Below are positions 1 through 6,915 of a DNA stretch of 14,819 bases, piece by piece. The notes under the pieces are model-generated. The model ran no database searches and was not told the DNA's origin. It saw only the letters and a program-made list of their open reading frames with translations. Source of the DNA: an uncultured Lachnospiraceae bacterium (GTDB lineage: Bacteria > Bacillota > Clostridia > Lachnospirales > Lachnospiraceae); assembly GCA_905201915.1 (NCBI GenBank), contig CAJKQE010000054.1, forward strand, positions 1 through 14,819, read 5' to 3'. Position 1 is the stretch's first letter. Each line of letters starts with the position of its first letter. Both the position numbers and the translations under genes were made by a program.

Positions 1-2
1 AA

Positions 3-686
3 GATGAAGTTTATGTACAGTATGAGGATAAGGACTTAAATCGAATTACAGAAAATGAAATTTCTAAAGTGATTTTATTCTTATCCTGTGCAGAAGGAAT
101 TGAAATTCAAGCAGCCTTTGCACAAGATGGAATTATTTCCAATCTCAATGAAATCAGAGAAGGACTGGCAGTCAACAATGAAACCGAAGTTGATGAAATC
201 AGCAGAAAACTTCAAAATACGGAACAGATTTTGGATGAGATTATAGCAGGAATACCTAAGAACAGCGGTGAGAAAAGTACAGTGGATTATTTTCTGGACT
301 GGATGAAAGAAAATATGAAGCCTATAGACGACATGGAAACTGCAGGAAAAAAGGTATCACATATTGGAGAATTGTTGGATAAATATTATATCAGCAATCA
401 CGCAGCGGCAGTTCTGGATGGAAAAGCAACGGCATTGGGATATGCAAAAATTTTGGCTGAGCTTTGTAACAGAACCGGTATGGAAGCCCATATTGTAGCG
501 GGAACTTGGCAAGGAGGCTGGGTACAGGGAGAAAGTTATGTATTCTGTGCAGTTAATATGGATGGGCAGACAGTCTATATAGATGCCAGCGGCATGAAGT
601 CTGTTTCTCTTGCGGGAGAGCGCTATCTCACAACAGAAGAAGCTTTTAATCATTTAAAAACAGTAGATTATTTTTCATATAAATAG
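3..686 (+). CDS. Transglutaminase-like fold protein, 5' end missing, probably catalytically dead
   Basis: The reading frame is open from base 3 with no stop and no credible start, so the N-terminus lies upstream of the window; 227 residues are visible. The first ~100 residues are charged and helical with no recognised domain. The last ~95 residues resemble a transglutaminase-like core: a GYAKILAELCNRTGM stretch (the usual 'GYA..f..LC..aGI' helix), a strand around AVNMDGQTVYIDAS (usually 'V..dG.wYhvD'), then a C-terminal helix. At the position where the family has its catalytic Cys (GvCqGYA) there is Ala (codon 432-434), and at the His position (HAWN) there is Tyr (537-539); the Asp (582-584) is kept. 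I therefore infer a non-enzymatic protein, perhaps a binding module. The stop codon lies within the Shine-Dalgarno of the EIIA gene, so the two are probably co-transcribed. The fold assignment is by eye and moderately sure. Confidence 0.6.
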   Translation, partial: DEVYVQYEDKDLNRITENEISKVILFLSCAEGIEIQAAFAQDGIISNLNEIREGLAVNNETEVDEISRKLQNTEQILDEIIAGIPKNSGEKSTVDYFLDWMKENMKPIDDMETAGKKVSHIGELLDKYYISNHAAAVLDGKATALGYAKILAELCNRTGMEAHIVAGTWQGGWVQGESYVFCAVNMDGQTVYIDASGMKSVSLAGERYLTTEEAFNHLKTVDYFSYK

Positions 687-695
687 GAGGAGAAT

Positions 696-1184
696 ATGTT
701 TAATTTTTTTAAGAAAAAACAGGATAATGCATTTTTTTTAGGAGCACCGGCAAAAGGAAAAGCAGTTGATTTAAAGGAAGTAAATGATCCGACTTTTAGT
801 ACAGGTATGCTGGGACAGGGTGTGGCAGTTATTCCTTCCGAAGGCAAAATTTATGCTCCTGCTGATGGAGAAATTGCAATGGTATTTGATACTCTTCATG
901 CAGTAAGTATGACAGCGGACAATGGTGTGGAGATTTTAATTCATGTTGGGCTTGATACAGTAGAATTAAAAGGAAATGGTTTTGAAGGTCATGTAAAAGC
1001 AGGGGATAAAGTGAAAAAAGGTGACTTGCTTTTGACTGTAGATTTAGAGGCTGTAAAAGAAGCGGGATACGATATTATAACACCAATGCTGGTGTGCAAC
1101 ACAGATGATTACGCAGCAGTGGAAGGGATTTTTGGTAAAGATGTAATGCCAAAGGATGATGTAGTAAGCATCAAAATGAAATAA
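696..1184 (+). CDS. PTS glucose-family EIIA component
   Basis: Free-standing cytoplasmic EIIA of the Glc/GlcNAc PTS family (Crr-like, 162 aa, the normal single-domain length). It takes phosphate from HPr-P and passes it to EIIB of the membrane permease. The double beta-sandwich pattern is clear: GEIAMVFDTLHAVSM carries the accessory His68 and EILIHVGLDTVELKG carries the phospho-accepting His83, followed by GHVKAGDKVKKGDLL. AGGAGG at 685-690 with 5-nt spacing supports the ATG at 696. It precedes the EIICB gene, which has its own B domain but no A domain, so this protein should complete that transporter. It may also serve other A-less permeases of the cell. No promoter is visible directly upstream; it is probably transcribed with the preceding gene. 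Confidence 0.95.
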   Translation: MFNFFKKKQDNAFFLGAPAKGKAVDLKEVNDPTFSTGMLGQGVAVIPSEGKIYAPADGEIAMVFDTLHAVSMTADNGVEILIHVGLDTVELKGNGFEGHVKAGDKVKKGDLLLTVDLEAVKEAGYDIITPMLVCNTDDYAAVEGIFGKDVMPKDDVVSIKMK

Positions 1185-1191
1185 TAGGGTA

Positions 1192-1218
1192 TTTTACACC
1201 GGTTTTTCCGGTCTAAAA
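1192..1218 (+). other. Intercistronic hairpin between EIIA and EIICB
   Basis: TTTTA-C-ACCGG, loop TTTTT, CCGGT-C-TAAAA: two 5-bp perfect helices separated by a single C-C mismatch. No U-tract follows on either strand, so it is not a standard intrinsic terminator. It starts 7 nt after the EIIA stop codon. I infer a role in mRNA processing, stability or partial attenuation that could set different EIIA and EIICB levels. Confidence 0.5.
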
Positions 1219-1301
1219 TAAAATGATGGCGGCGCGTTTAAGGCGGGTTTCCATTGTATGATAAAAGGGATTAAAACAGGAAAAAGAGGAGGATTTTTAT
1301 T

Positions 1302-2744
1302 ATGATGAGATATCTTCAAAGATTAGGAAAATCCCTGATGCTTCCGGTTGCATGTCTTCCGGTTGCGGCTGTTTTACAGGGTATTGGATATTGGATTGAC
1401 CCTACTGGCTGGGGTGCCAATAATGTAATTGCTGCTTTCTTATTAAAGGGCGGCGGATGTTTAATTGACCAGATGCCAATTCTGTTTGCAATTGGTGTTG
1501 CTGTTGGTATGTCTGATGACAATGATGGTACAGCAGGTCTTGCAGGTCTTGTTTCATGGCTGATGACAACAACTTTACTTTCTACAGATGTTGTAGCTAT
1601 GCTTACAAAAGTAGCAGTAGAAGAAGTTGATCCTGCTTTTGCTAAAACACAGACACAGTTTATCGGTATTTTATGTGGTCTTATTGCAGCAGCATGCTAC
1701 AATAAATTTAAAAATACAAAATTACCGGATGCATTTTCATTCTTCAGTGGTAAGAGATGTGTTGCCATTGTTACAGCAGGTGCATCTTTAATTTCCAGTT
1801 TAGTATTGTTCTTTGTATGGCCAATCGTTTACAATGCATTAATTGCACTTGGTGAATTCATTATGAGATTGGGTCCGGTAGGAGCAGGTATTTATGGTTT
1901 CTTCAACCGTCTGTTAATCCCATTCGGTCTGCACCACGCATTGAACTCTGTATTCTGGTTTGACGTTGCAGGTATCAGCGATATCGGTAAATTCTGGGGG
2001 CAGATTGAAGGTGGTATTTTAGGAGAAACAGGTATGTATATGTCCGGTTTCTTCCCTGTAATGATGTTTGGTCTCCCAGCAGCAGCTTTGGCTATGTATC
2101 ATACAGCAAAAACTACAAAGAAAAAAGTTGCAGCAGGTCTTTTAATGTCTGCAGCATTCGCTTCTTTCTTAAACGGTGTTACAGAACCTCTGGAATTCTC
2201 ATTTATGTTCCTTGCACCAGCATTATATGTAGTACATGCTTTATTAACAGGTATTTCTATGGCAGTTGTGGCAGCCCTTCCTGTACGTGCAGGATTTAAC
2301 TTTAGTGCAGGTCTTATCGACTGGGGACTTAGTTATAAAGCTCCATTTGCACAGAACCCACTGTGGTTAATTCCAATCGGTCTGGTTGTTGGTGTTATCT
2401 ACTATGTAGTATTCAGATTTGTAATTGTAAAATTCGATATGAAGACACCTGGTAGAGAAGATGATGATATGGATGAAACAAAAGTAGAGCTTGCAAATAA
2501 TGACTTTACAGGCATTGCAAAAATCGTTCTGGAAGGTGTTGGCGGTGCTGCTAACGTTACATCTATTGACAACTGTATTACAAGACTTCGTCTTGAAATC
2601 AAAGATTACACATTAGTAGATGAAAAGAAAATCAAATCTGCAGGTGTAGCAGGTGTTATCAGACCAAGTAAAACTGCTGTTCAGGTTATTGTTGGAACAA
2701 AAGTGCAGTTTGTAGCTGATGAATTTAAAAAACTTTGTAAATAA
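1302..2744 (+). CDS. PTS GlcNAc/glucose-type EIICB permease
   Basis: Membrane transporter and kinase that takes up a hexose or amino sugar and delivers it as the 6-phosphate. The EIIC domain (about residues 1-385) is highly hydrophobic with about ten membrane segments. It carries NRLLIPFGLHHALN (histidines 211 and 212) and the sugar-binding motif GVTEPLEF (about 292-299). MKTPGRED forms the C-B linker, as in NagE/NagP and PtsG. The EIIB domain (about 400-480) has NCITRLRLE with phosphocysteine Cys425. There is no A domain, in keeping with the EIIA gene upstream. The GLHHALNSVFWF stretch is closer to NagP/NagE than to PtsG as I recall them, so N-acetylglucosamine is the better guess; glucose cannot be excluded. 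Of the two adjacent ATGs, 1302 is best placed, 9 nt after GGAGG (1288-1292). Confidence 0.92.
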   Translation: MMRYLQRLGKSLMLPVACLPVAAVLQGIGYWIDPTGWGANNVIAAFLLKGGGCLIDQMPILFAIGVAVGMSDDNDGTAGLAGLVSWLMTTTLLSTDVVAMLTKVAVEEVDPAFAKTQTQFIGILCGLIAAACYNKFKNTKLPDAFSFFSGKRCVAIVTAGASLISSLVLFFVWPIVYNALIALGEFIMRLGPVGAGIYGFFNRLLIPFGLHHALNSVFWFDVAGISDIGKFWGQIEGGILGETGMYMSGFFPVMMFGLPAAALAMYHTAKTTKKKVAAGLLMSAAFASFLNGVTEPLEFSFMFLAPALYVVHALLTGISMAVVAALPVRAGFNFSAGLIDWGLSYKAPFAQNPLWLIPIGLVVGVIYYVVFRFVIVKFDMKTPGREDDDMDETKVELANNDFTGIAKIVLEGVGGAANVTSIDNCITRLRLEIKDYTLVDEKKIKSAGVAGVIRPSKTAVQVIVGTKVQFVADEFKKLCK

Positions 2745-2775
2745 CAAAGGAAGTTCTAATCCCTTTTAAGATATT

Positions 2776-2830
2776 GGGTTACTGTTTTGGGCGGGCGCTT
2801 TGGAACAGTAGCCCATTTTCTTGTTTTTCT
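2776..2830 (+). terminator. Rho-independent terminator of the PTS genes
   Basis: The left arm GGGTTACTGTT (2776-2786) pairs with AACAGTAGCCC (2804-2814), 11 bp with one G-U pair and a 17-nt GC-rich loop. The T-rich tail ATTTTCTTGTTTTTCT follows at 2815-2830. It lies about 30 nt downstream of the EIICB stop. Its right arm overlaps the outer repeat of the palindromic element described next. Confidence 0.75.
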
Positions 2831-2931
2831 GCGCCGCTTAGTGATGTTTTTCCAGCCAAACTTGTGCAAATGCACTCAAACACGGCTTTCAAAACATCGC
2901 TATGCTCAAAAAACTGCGAAAATGTTCCAAA
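2799..2931. repeat. Palindrome-rich intergenic element with nested inverted repeats
   Basis: Three nested inverted repeats. Outer: TTTGGAACA (2799-2807) with TGTTCCAAA (2923-2931). Middle: GCTTAGTGATGTTTT (2836-2850) with AAAACATCGCTATGC (2891-2905), of which 12 contiguous pairs include one G-U. Inner: GTGC-AAAT-GCAC (2864-2875). The whole folds into a long imperfect stem of about 130 nt. A 78-codon frame crosses it but has the composition of folded non-coding DNA and no matching ribosome binding site, so I do not call it a gene. It could be a dispersed REP/MITE-like element or a structured leader or decay element for cutC. No transposase or target-site duplication is evident. Confidence 0.6.
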
Positions 2932-3016
2932 TTATTTTCCAACAGAATAACTTTGTATATATTTTGCAGAATGAAAAGAGTAAGATAAAAAGGGAAAATG
3001 AGAGGAGGAATATAAA

Positions 3017-3754
3017 ATGTTAGAGGTTTGTGTAGACAGTGTGGAGTCTGCCATTGCAGCTTTTCAGGGCGGTGCAGACAGGATTGAGTTGTGCAGTGAT
3101 TTGCCGGTAGGAGGTGTAACTCCTTCTGAAACGTTATTTCGCATGATTAGAAAGTATACAGATTTAAAAATACGTGTACTTTTACGTCCTCGTTTTGGTG
3201 ATTTTTGTTACAGCATTTATGAGCTGGAAATAATGAGGGAAGATATACAAAGATTTTCAGAACTGGGAGCAGATGGAATTGTCACAGGTGTTCTAACACC
3301 ACAGGGAAGTCTGGATAAAGAGCAGATGGAAATTTTTATAAAAGATGCAGGAAAGATGGATGTAGCTCTTCACAGAGCATTTGATGTGTGTAGAAATCCT
3401 TTAGAAACCATGGAGGATGCCATTTCATTGGGAATAAAAACAATTCTTACCAGTGGACAGAAAAATTCTGCATGGGATGGCAGAATGCTTTTAAAGGAAT
3501 TACAGGAGAAAAGCAATAACAGAATTGAAATTTTGGCAGGTGCGGGAATAGATACTGATACCATTGTAAAGTTGTATAAAGAAACAGGGATTACTTCTTA
3601 TCATTTGTCAGGAAAAATCAAAATGGAAAGCAAAATGGAATTTCGCAATCCTCAGGTTTCCATGGGACTTCCGGGATTTAGCGAGTATGAAATCTGGCAG
3701 ACATCCCAAGAAAATGTAGAAAATGCCAGAACAGTTTTAGATAATCTTTTTTAA
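3017..3754 (+). CDS. cutC: CutC family TIM-barrel protein
   Basis: 245-aa cytoplasmic protein of the CutC family, normal length. Diagnostic stretches are MLEVCVDSVESA at the N-terminus, GGADRIELCSDL (18-29), LLRPRFGDFCYS, GADGIVTGVL, HRAFD (119-123) and ILTSG. AGGAGG at 3003-3008 with 8-nt spacing fixes the start. The family is named for copper homeostasis in E. coli. That phenotype was later traced to the small RNA MicL, encoded at the 3' end of cutC, so a copper role should not be assumed. The fold is that of small-molecule TIM-barrel enzymes. Here it sits behind a sugar PTS and 4 kb from the copper operon, with no copper-type operator, which suggests a metabolic job. A terminator separates it from the PTS; a weak -10-like TATATT lies at 2958-2963. 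Confidence 0.93.
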   Translation: MLEVCVDSVESAIAAFQGGADRIELCSDLPVGGVTPSETLFRMIRKYTDLKIRVLLRPRFGDFCYSIYELEIMREDIQRFSELGADGIVTGVLTPQGSLDKEQMEIFIKDAGKMDVALHRAFDVCRNPLETMEDAISLGIKTILTSGQKNSAWDGRMLLKELQEKSNNRIEILAGAGIDTDTIVKLYKETGITSYHLSGKIKMESKMEFRNPQVSMGLPGFSEYEIWQTSQENVENARTVLDNLF

Positions 3755-3849
3755 GTACCACTTACCATAAGCAGCGAGCCATTTACCTGATAAATATAGA
3801 TTTTTTTTAAGGTCTTTTATATAATAAAACCAAGAAAAGAGGTGAACAA

Positions 3850-4302
3850 ATGAAGGTATCATTGAAGCTGATTTCTGATACAGAGCAGGAAGAAGCAAAG
3901 CTTTATGTGCATAAAGAAACAGACAGTATCAAACGGCTGGAAGCGTATATTTCAGAGGATGGATTTTATCCCGGCTATTTATTGTGTCAGAAGGAAAAGG
4001 CGCAAATTCCCGTAAAATTGGAGGCAATTTATTATATTGAAACCATACAGGAAGTTCAGTATGTGCATACGGAAAAAGAGGTTTACAAGGTAAAACAAAG
4101 GCTGTATGAGCTGGAGAAATTGTTGCCTTATTATTTTATGCGGGTTTCCAAATCAGCAATTTTAAATCTTCACAGAGTAAAAACATATAAACCCTTTTCA
4201 GGAGGAATTATGCTGGCGGAACTTGATAATGGAGATGGTACCTACATTTCCAGAAAATATGTAAAAGAACTTAGAAATAGAGTCAGGGAGGGATTATTAT
4301 GA
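3850..4302 (+). CDS. LytTR-domain DNA-binding transcriptional regulator
   Basis: 150-aa regulator. The C-terminal part (about 52-148) is a LytTR DNA-binding domain: IPVKLEAIYYIETIQ, then VYKVKQRLYELEKLLP, the typical FMRVSKSAILNLHRVK (the 'F.ri.rs.ivN...i' signature), and YISRKYVKELRNRV at the end. The N-terminal ~50 residues are short, charged and not a response-regulator receiver. It thus belongs to the stand-alone LytTR class usually paired with a small membrane protein, as seen here: its TGA overlaps the ATG of the next gene by 4 nt. By family precedent the pair controls its own expression and a few target genes, with the membrane partner often inhibitory. AGAGGTG (3838-3844) precedes the ATG by 5 nt. 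A -10-like TATAAT (3820-3825) lacks a clear -35. Confidence 0.9.
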   Translation: MKVSLKLISDTEQEEAKLYVHKETDSIKRLEAYISEDGFYPGYLLCQKEKAQIPVKLEAIYYIETIQEVQYVHTEKEVYKVKQRLYELEKLLPYYFMRVSKSAILNLHRVKTYKPFSGGIMLAELDNGDGTYISRKYVKELRNRVREGLL

Positions 4303-4961
4303 AGAGATTGTGGGAAAACGGGCAGGATATAATAAAACATGGCGCGCTTATGGGCTGCGTTATGTTTATTATTACAACGGTGTATCTGGGAATACAAAAG
4401 GATAAAGAATTTACCTTATCAGTACTGCCTTATTTGGGACTGTTTCTTGTAGGCTATATGTTGATAGGTATGTTGTTTTTTGGGGTATACTATAGGAAAG
4501 AACGCAAACAAAAAGACGGATTTTTTAAATATTGTATGAAAGGTATTTCAAGTGTTTACTGGATAGATAATGCTTTTATTCTGATTTTGGCACTGGGAGC
4601 ATTGATGGCAGGGCAAACACCAATTCGCATAATTTTGCTTCTTGATGCAGCCGTGATGTTTGGGTTTCTGGTTTTGGATTATGCGTATATTTCTAAATGT
4701 GCAGATGAATTAAACCACACCTTTAAGCCAAAAAGAGTGATGTTAGTGGATTTAGATGAGTGTCCAAAAAGCGTAGAAGCATTTTGCATTGAAATTGAGC
4801 GGTACTGTATTAAGAATGGAAGAAGCCTGAAATTTATTAAGAGAGAGAAACCGGCAGAAATATATATGGACAACGAACATTATATGGTAGAGTTGGAATC
4901 TTTTTATCATAGATTTGGGCCAATGTATTCTCTGAAATTTATTCAAATAAAAGACAGATAA
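4299..4961 (+). CDS. Four-helix membrane protein paired with the LytTR regulator
   Basis: 220 aa, not recognised with certainty. There are four predicted membrane segments: about 15-32, 41-63, 88-106 and 109-131. A hydrophilic C-terminal domain (about 140-220) follows, beginning KPKRVMLVDLDECP and ending SLKFIQIKDR, probably cytoplasmic. The gene overlaps the LytTR gene by ATGA, so translation is coupled. Small four-helix proteins beside stand-alone LytTR regulators (DUF3021-type and relatives) are thought to hold the regulator inactive at the membrane. This one is longer than a plain DUF3021 protein because of the ~80-residue soluble tail, which may be the contact or sensor part. A strong terminator follows, so the pair forms its own operon. 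Confidence 0.75.
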   Translation: MKRLWENGQDIIKHGALMGCVMFIITTVYLGIQKDKEFTLSVLPYLGLFLVGYMLIGMLFFGVYYRKERKQKDGFFKYCMKGISSVYWIDNAFILILALGALMAGQTPIRIILLLDAAVMFGFLVLDYAYISKCADELNHTFKPKRVMLVDLDECPKSVEAFCIEIERYCIKNGRSLKFIKREKPAEIYMDNEHYMVELESFYHRFGPMYSLKFIQIKDR

Positions 4962-4976
4962 GAGAATGAGACAGAG

Positions 4977-5029
4977 TTTTCATGCAAAACAGAACGTTTT
5001 AAAATTGTTTTGCATGAAAATTTTTTTCT
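4977..5029 (+). terminator. Strong intrinsic terminator after the LytTR operon
   Basis: Perfect 14-bp stem: TTTTCATGCAAAAC (4977-4990) and GTTTTGCATGAAAA (5007-5020), with a 16-nt loop. TTTTTTTCT follows at 5021-5029. The A/T-rich bases at the foot of the stem give some U-run character on the other strand too, but no minus-strand gene approaches it. Confidence 0.88.
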
Positions 5030-5088
5030 ATTTAAAAATTAAAACGTAGCCCTTAATCTTATTTTCTCAAGTTTTTATAAAAATTGGA

Positions 5089-5094
5089 TATAAT
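5089..5094 (+). promoter_or_regulatory. Putative -10 element for the KDPG aldolase/KDG kinase operon
   Basis: TATAAT stands 49 nt before the kdgA start, downstream of a strong terminator, so some promoter must lie in this interval. No good -35 is found 16-18 nt upstream (CTCAAG at 5066-5071). That is compatible with an activator-dependent promoter. Confidence 0.35.
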
Positions 5095-5142
5095 CAATAA
5101 TAGTATTTTGCAATATAAAATAAAAAAGAATAGGAGGAGAAT

Positions 5143-5784
5143 ATGAGTACAGTTATAGAAAAGATTTCCGCATTTGGAATTATACCCGTTGTTGTATTAG
5201 AAGATGCAAAAGATGCAGCGCCTTTAGCAAAAGCATTGGTGGAAGGCGGACTTCCATGTGCAGAAGTAACATTTCGCACAGATACAGCAGAGGAGTCTAT
5301 AAAAATTATGACTTCTGAGTATCCGGATATGTTTGTTGGAGCAGGTACTGTTCTTACTATTGAACAGGTAGATCGTGCAGTAGCAGCAGGAGCAAAATTT
5401 ATTGTAAGTCCTGGCTTTGATCCGGAAATCGTGGATTATTGTTTAAGCAAAGAAATTTCAGTATTTCCGGGATGTATTACACCATCTGAAGTGGTACAGG
5501 CAGTGAAGAGAGGATTAAAAGCTGTGAAATTCTTCCCAGCAGAGCAGTTTGGCGGCGTTGCAGCAATTAAAGCAATAGCAGCTCCTTATGTGGGGATAAA
5601 ATTTATGCCCACAGGCGGTATTAATGCAAAAAATTTGGAAAGTTATTTAAGTTGTGATAAAATTGTTGCATGCGGTGGAAGTTGGATGGTAAAAAGTGAT
5701 TTAATAAAAGAAGGTAAATTTAATGAAATTAAAGCAATGACAGAAGAAGCTGTAAAACTGGCAGCAGAAATCAGAAAGAAATAA
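5143..5784 (+). CDS. eda: 2-keto-3-deoxy-6-phosphogluconate (KDPG/KHG) aldolase
   Basis: 213-aa class I aldolase that cleaves KDPG to pyruvate and glyceraldehyde-3-phosphate; the family often also cleaves 4-hydroxy-2-oxoglutarate. Seen in sequence: GIIPVVV strand 1; the catalytic Glu41 in CAEVTFRT; GAGTVLT; the pyruvate-side SPGFDPEIVDYC; PGCITPSEV; the Schiff-base Lys129 in AVKFFPAEQFGG; and the phosphate-binding PTGGIN. Length and motifs are complete. AGGAGG precedes the ATG. The KDG kinase starts 22 nt after its stop, so the two form a unit converting KDG through KDPG to central metabolites. That is the lower part of uronate/pectin or modified Entner-Doudoroff catabolism. No uronate isomerase, dehydratase or KDG transporter lies in the window. 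Confidence 0.95.
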   Translation: MSTVIEKISAFGIIPVVVLEDAKDAAPLAKALVEGGLPCAEVTFRTDTAEESIKIMTSEYPDMFVGAGTVLTIEQVDRAVAAGAKFIVSPGFDPEIVDYCLSKEISVFPGCITPSEVVQAVKRGLKAVKFFPAEQFGGVAAIKAIAAPYVGIKFMPTGGINAKNLESYLSCDKIVACGGSWMVKSDLIKEGKFNEIKAMTEEAVKLAAEIRKK

Positions 5785-5806
5785 ATACAAAAAGGAGAAA
5801 AGACTT

Positions 5807-6832
5807 ATGGCAAAAAAAGTAATTACTTTTGGCGAAATTATGTTGAGACTGGCACCAGAAGGATATTATCGCTTTGTACAGGCAGATACTTTCGGAGCAA
5901 CTTATGGTGGAGGAGAGGCAAACGTAGCAGTTTCACTTGCAAATTATGGATTTGATGCGAAATTTGTTACAAAACTTCCAAAACATGAAATCGGACAGGC
6001 TGCTATTAATTCTTTAAGAAAATATGGAGTTGATACTACAGATATTGTACGTGGCGGTGAAAGAATAGGTATTTATTTTCTGGAAAAAGGTGCCTCTCAG
6101 AGACCTTCCAAAGTTATTTACGACCGTGCAGGTTCTTCTATTGCTACTGCACAATCATCTGACTTTGACTGGAAAAAAATTTTTGATGGGGCAGACTGGT
6201 TTCATTTTACGGGAATTACACCTGCATTAAATGATGAGGTTGCAGATATCTGTATAGATGCTTGTAAAGCTGCAAAAGAAGCAGGCCTTGCAATATCCTG
6301 TGACTTAAATTATAGAAATAAGTTATGGTCAAAAGAAAAAGCTGGTAAGATAATGGGAAAAATCTGTAAATATGTAGATGTATGTATTGCCAATGAAGAA
6401 GATGCAGCAGATGTATTCGGTATTAAAGCTGCAAATACAGATGTTACAACAGGTACTGTAAACCATGAAGGATATAAAGACGTTGCAAAACAGTTAGCAG
6501 ACCGTTTTGGCTTCCAGAAAGTTGCCATTACATTAAGAGAGTCATTGTCTGCCAATGACAATAATTGGTCTGCAATGTTATATGATGGACAGGAATATTA
6601 TTTCAGCAAAAAATATAAAATGCACATTGTCGATCGTGTAGGTGGTGGAGACTCCTTCGGAGGCGGATTAATCTGTGCCTGCTTAAACGGATATGACGCA
6701 CAGTCTACTATTGAATTTGCAGTAGCGGCATCTTGTCTGAAACACTCTATTGAAGGTGATTTTAATATGGTTTCTATGGATGAAGTGATAAAACTTGCAG
6801 GCGGAGATGGTTCAGGTCGTGTACAGAGATAA
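5807..6832 (+). CDS. kdgK: 2-keto-3-deoxygluconate (KDG) kinase, PfkB family
   Basis: 341-aa ribokinase/PfkB-type sugar kinase that phosphorylates KDG with ATP to KDPG, the substrate of the aldolase upstream. Seen: the N-terminal ITFGEIMLRLAP, the glycine motif GATYGGGEANVA, the RIGIYFLEKG strand, PSKVIYDRAGSS, SCDLNYRNKLW, and the PfkB signature DRVGGGDSFGGG with catalytic base Asp282. ITFGEIMLRLAP and LNYR.KLW are what I expect of KdgK rather than of fructokinase or ribokinase. AAGGAGAAAAG before the ATG supports the start. The gene ends in the hairpin at 6869-6915. The neighbour and the motif set agree on function, though a related 2-keto-aldonate could be the true substrate. Confidence 0.92.
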   Translation: MAKKVITFGEIMLRLAPEGYYRFVQADTFGATYGGGEANVAVSLANYGFDAKFVTKLPKHEIGQAAINSLRKYGVDTTDIVRGGERIGIYFLEKGASQRPSKVIYDRAGSSIATAQSSDFDWKKIFDGADWFHFTGITPALNDEVADICIDACKAAKEAGLAISCDLNYRNKLWSKEKAGKIMGKICKYVDVCIANEEDAADVFGIKAANTDVTTGTVNHEGYKDVAKQLADRFGFQKVAITLRESLSANDNNWSAMLYDGQEYYFSKKYKMHIVDRVGGGDSFGGGLICACLNGYDAQSTIEFAVAASCLKHSIEGDFNMVSMDEVIKLAGGDGSGRVQR

Positions 6833-6868
6833 TCGCTGGAAATGAAAAGATAATAGTATTGGATTGAT

Positions 6869-6915
6869 TCTCAAACTCATAGGATAGATTAAAACCATGA
6901 GTTTGGGAGCTTTTT
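6869..6915 (+). terminator. Terminator of kdgA-kdgK whose 3' arm holds the ylmC ribosome binding site
   Basis: TCTCAAACTCAT (6869-6880) pairs with ATGAGTTTGGGA (6897-6908), 12 bp with one G-U pair and a 16-nt loop. GCTTTTT follows, directly joined to the ATG at 6916. The only Shine-Dalgarno-like sequence for the next gene, GGGAG (6905-6909), is almost wholly in the right arm. Read-through transcripts would therefore have this start masked. Confidence 0.75.

Noticed and set aside
2799..2931. Insertion-sequence remnant
   Set aside because: There are inverted repeats but no transposase fragment and no visible target duplication; a palindromic repeat or RNA structure is enough to explain it.
2787..3023. 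78-codon plus-strand frame between EIICB and cutC
   Set aside because: It lies over nested inverted repeats and a terminator, has no Shine-Dalgarno at its start and no recognisable protein pattern; the AGGAGG near its end belongs to cutC.
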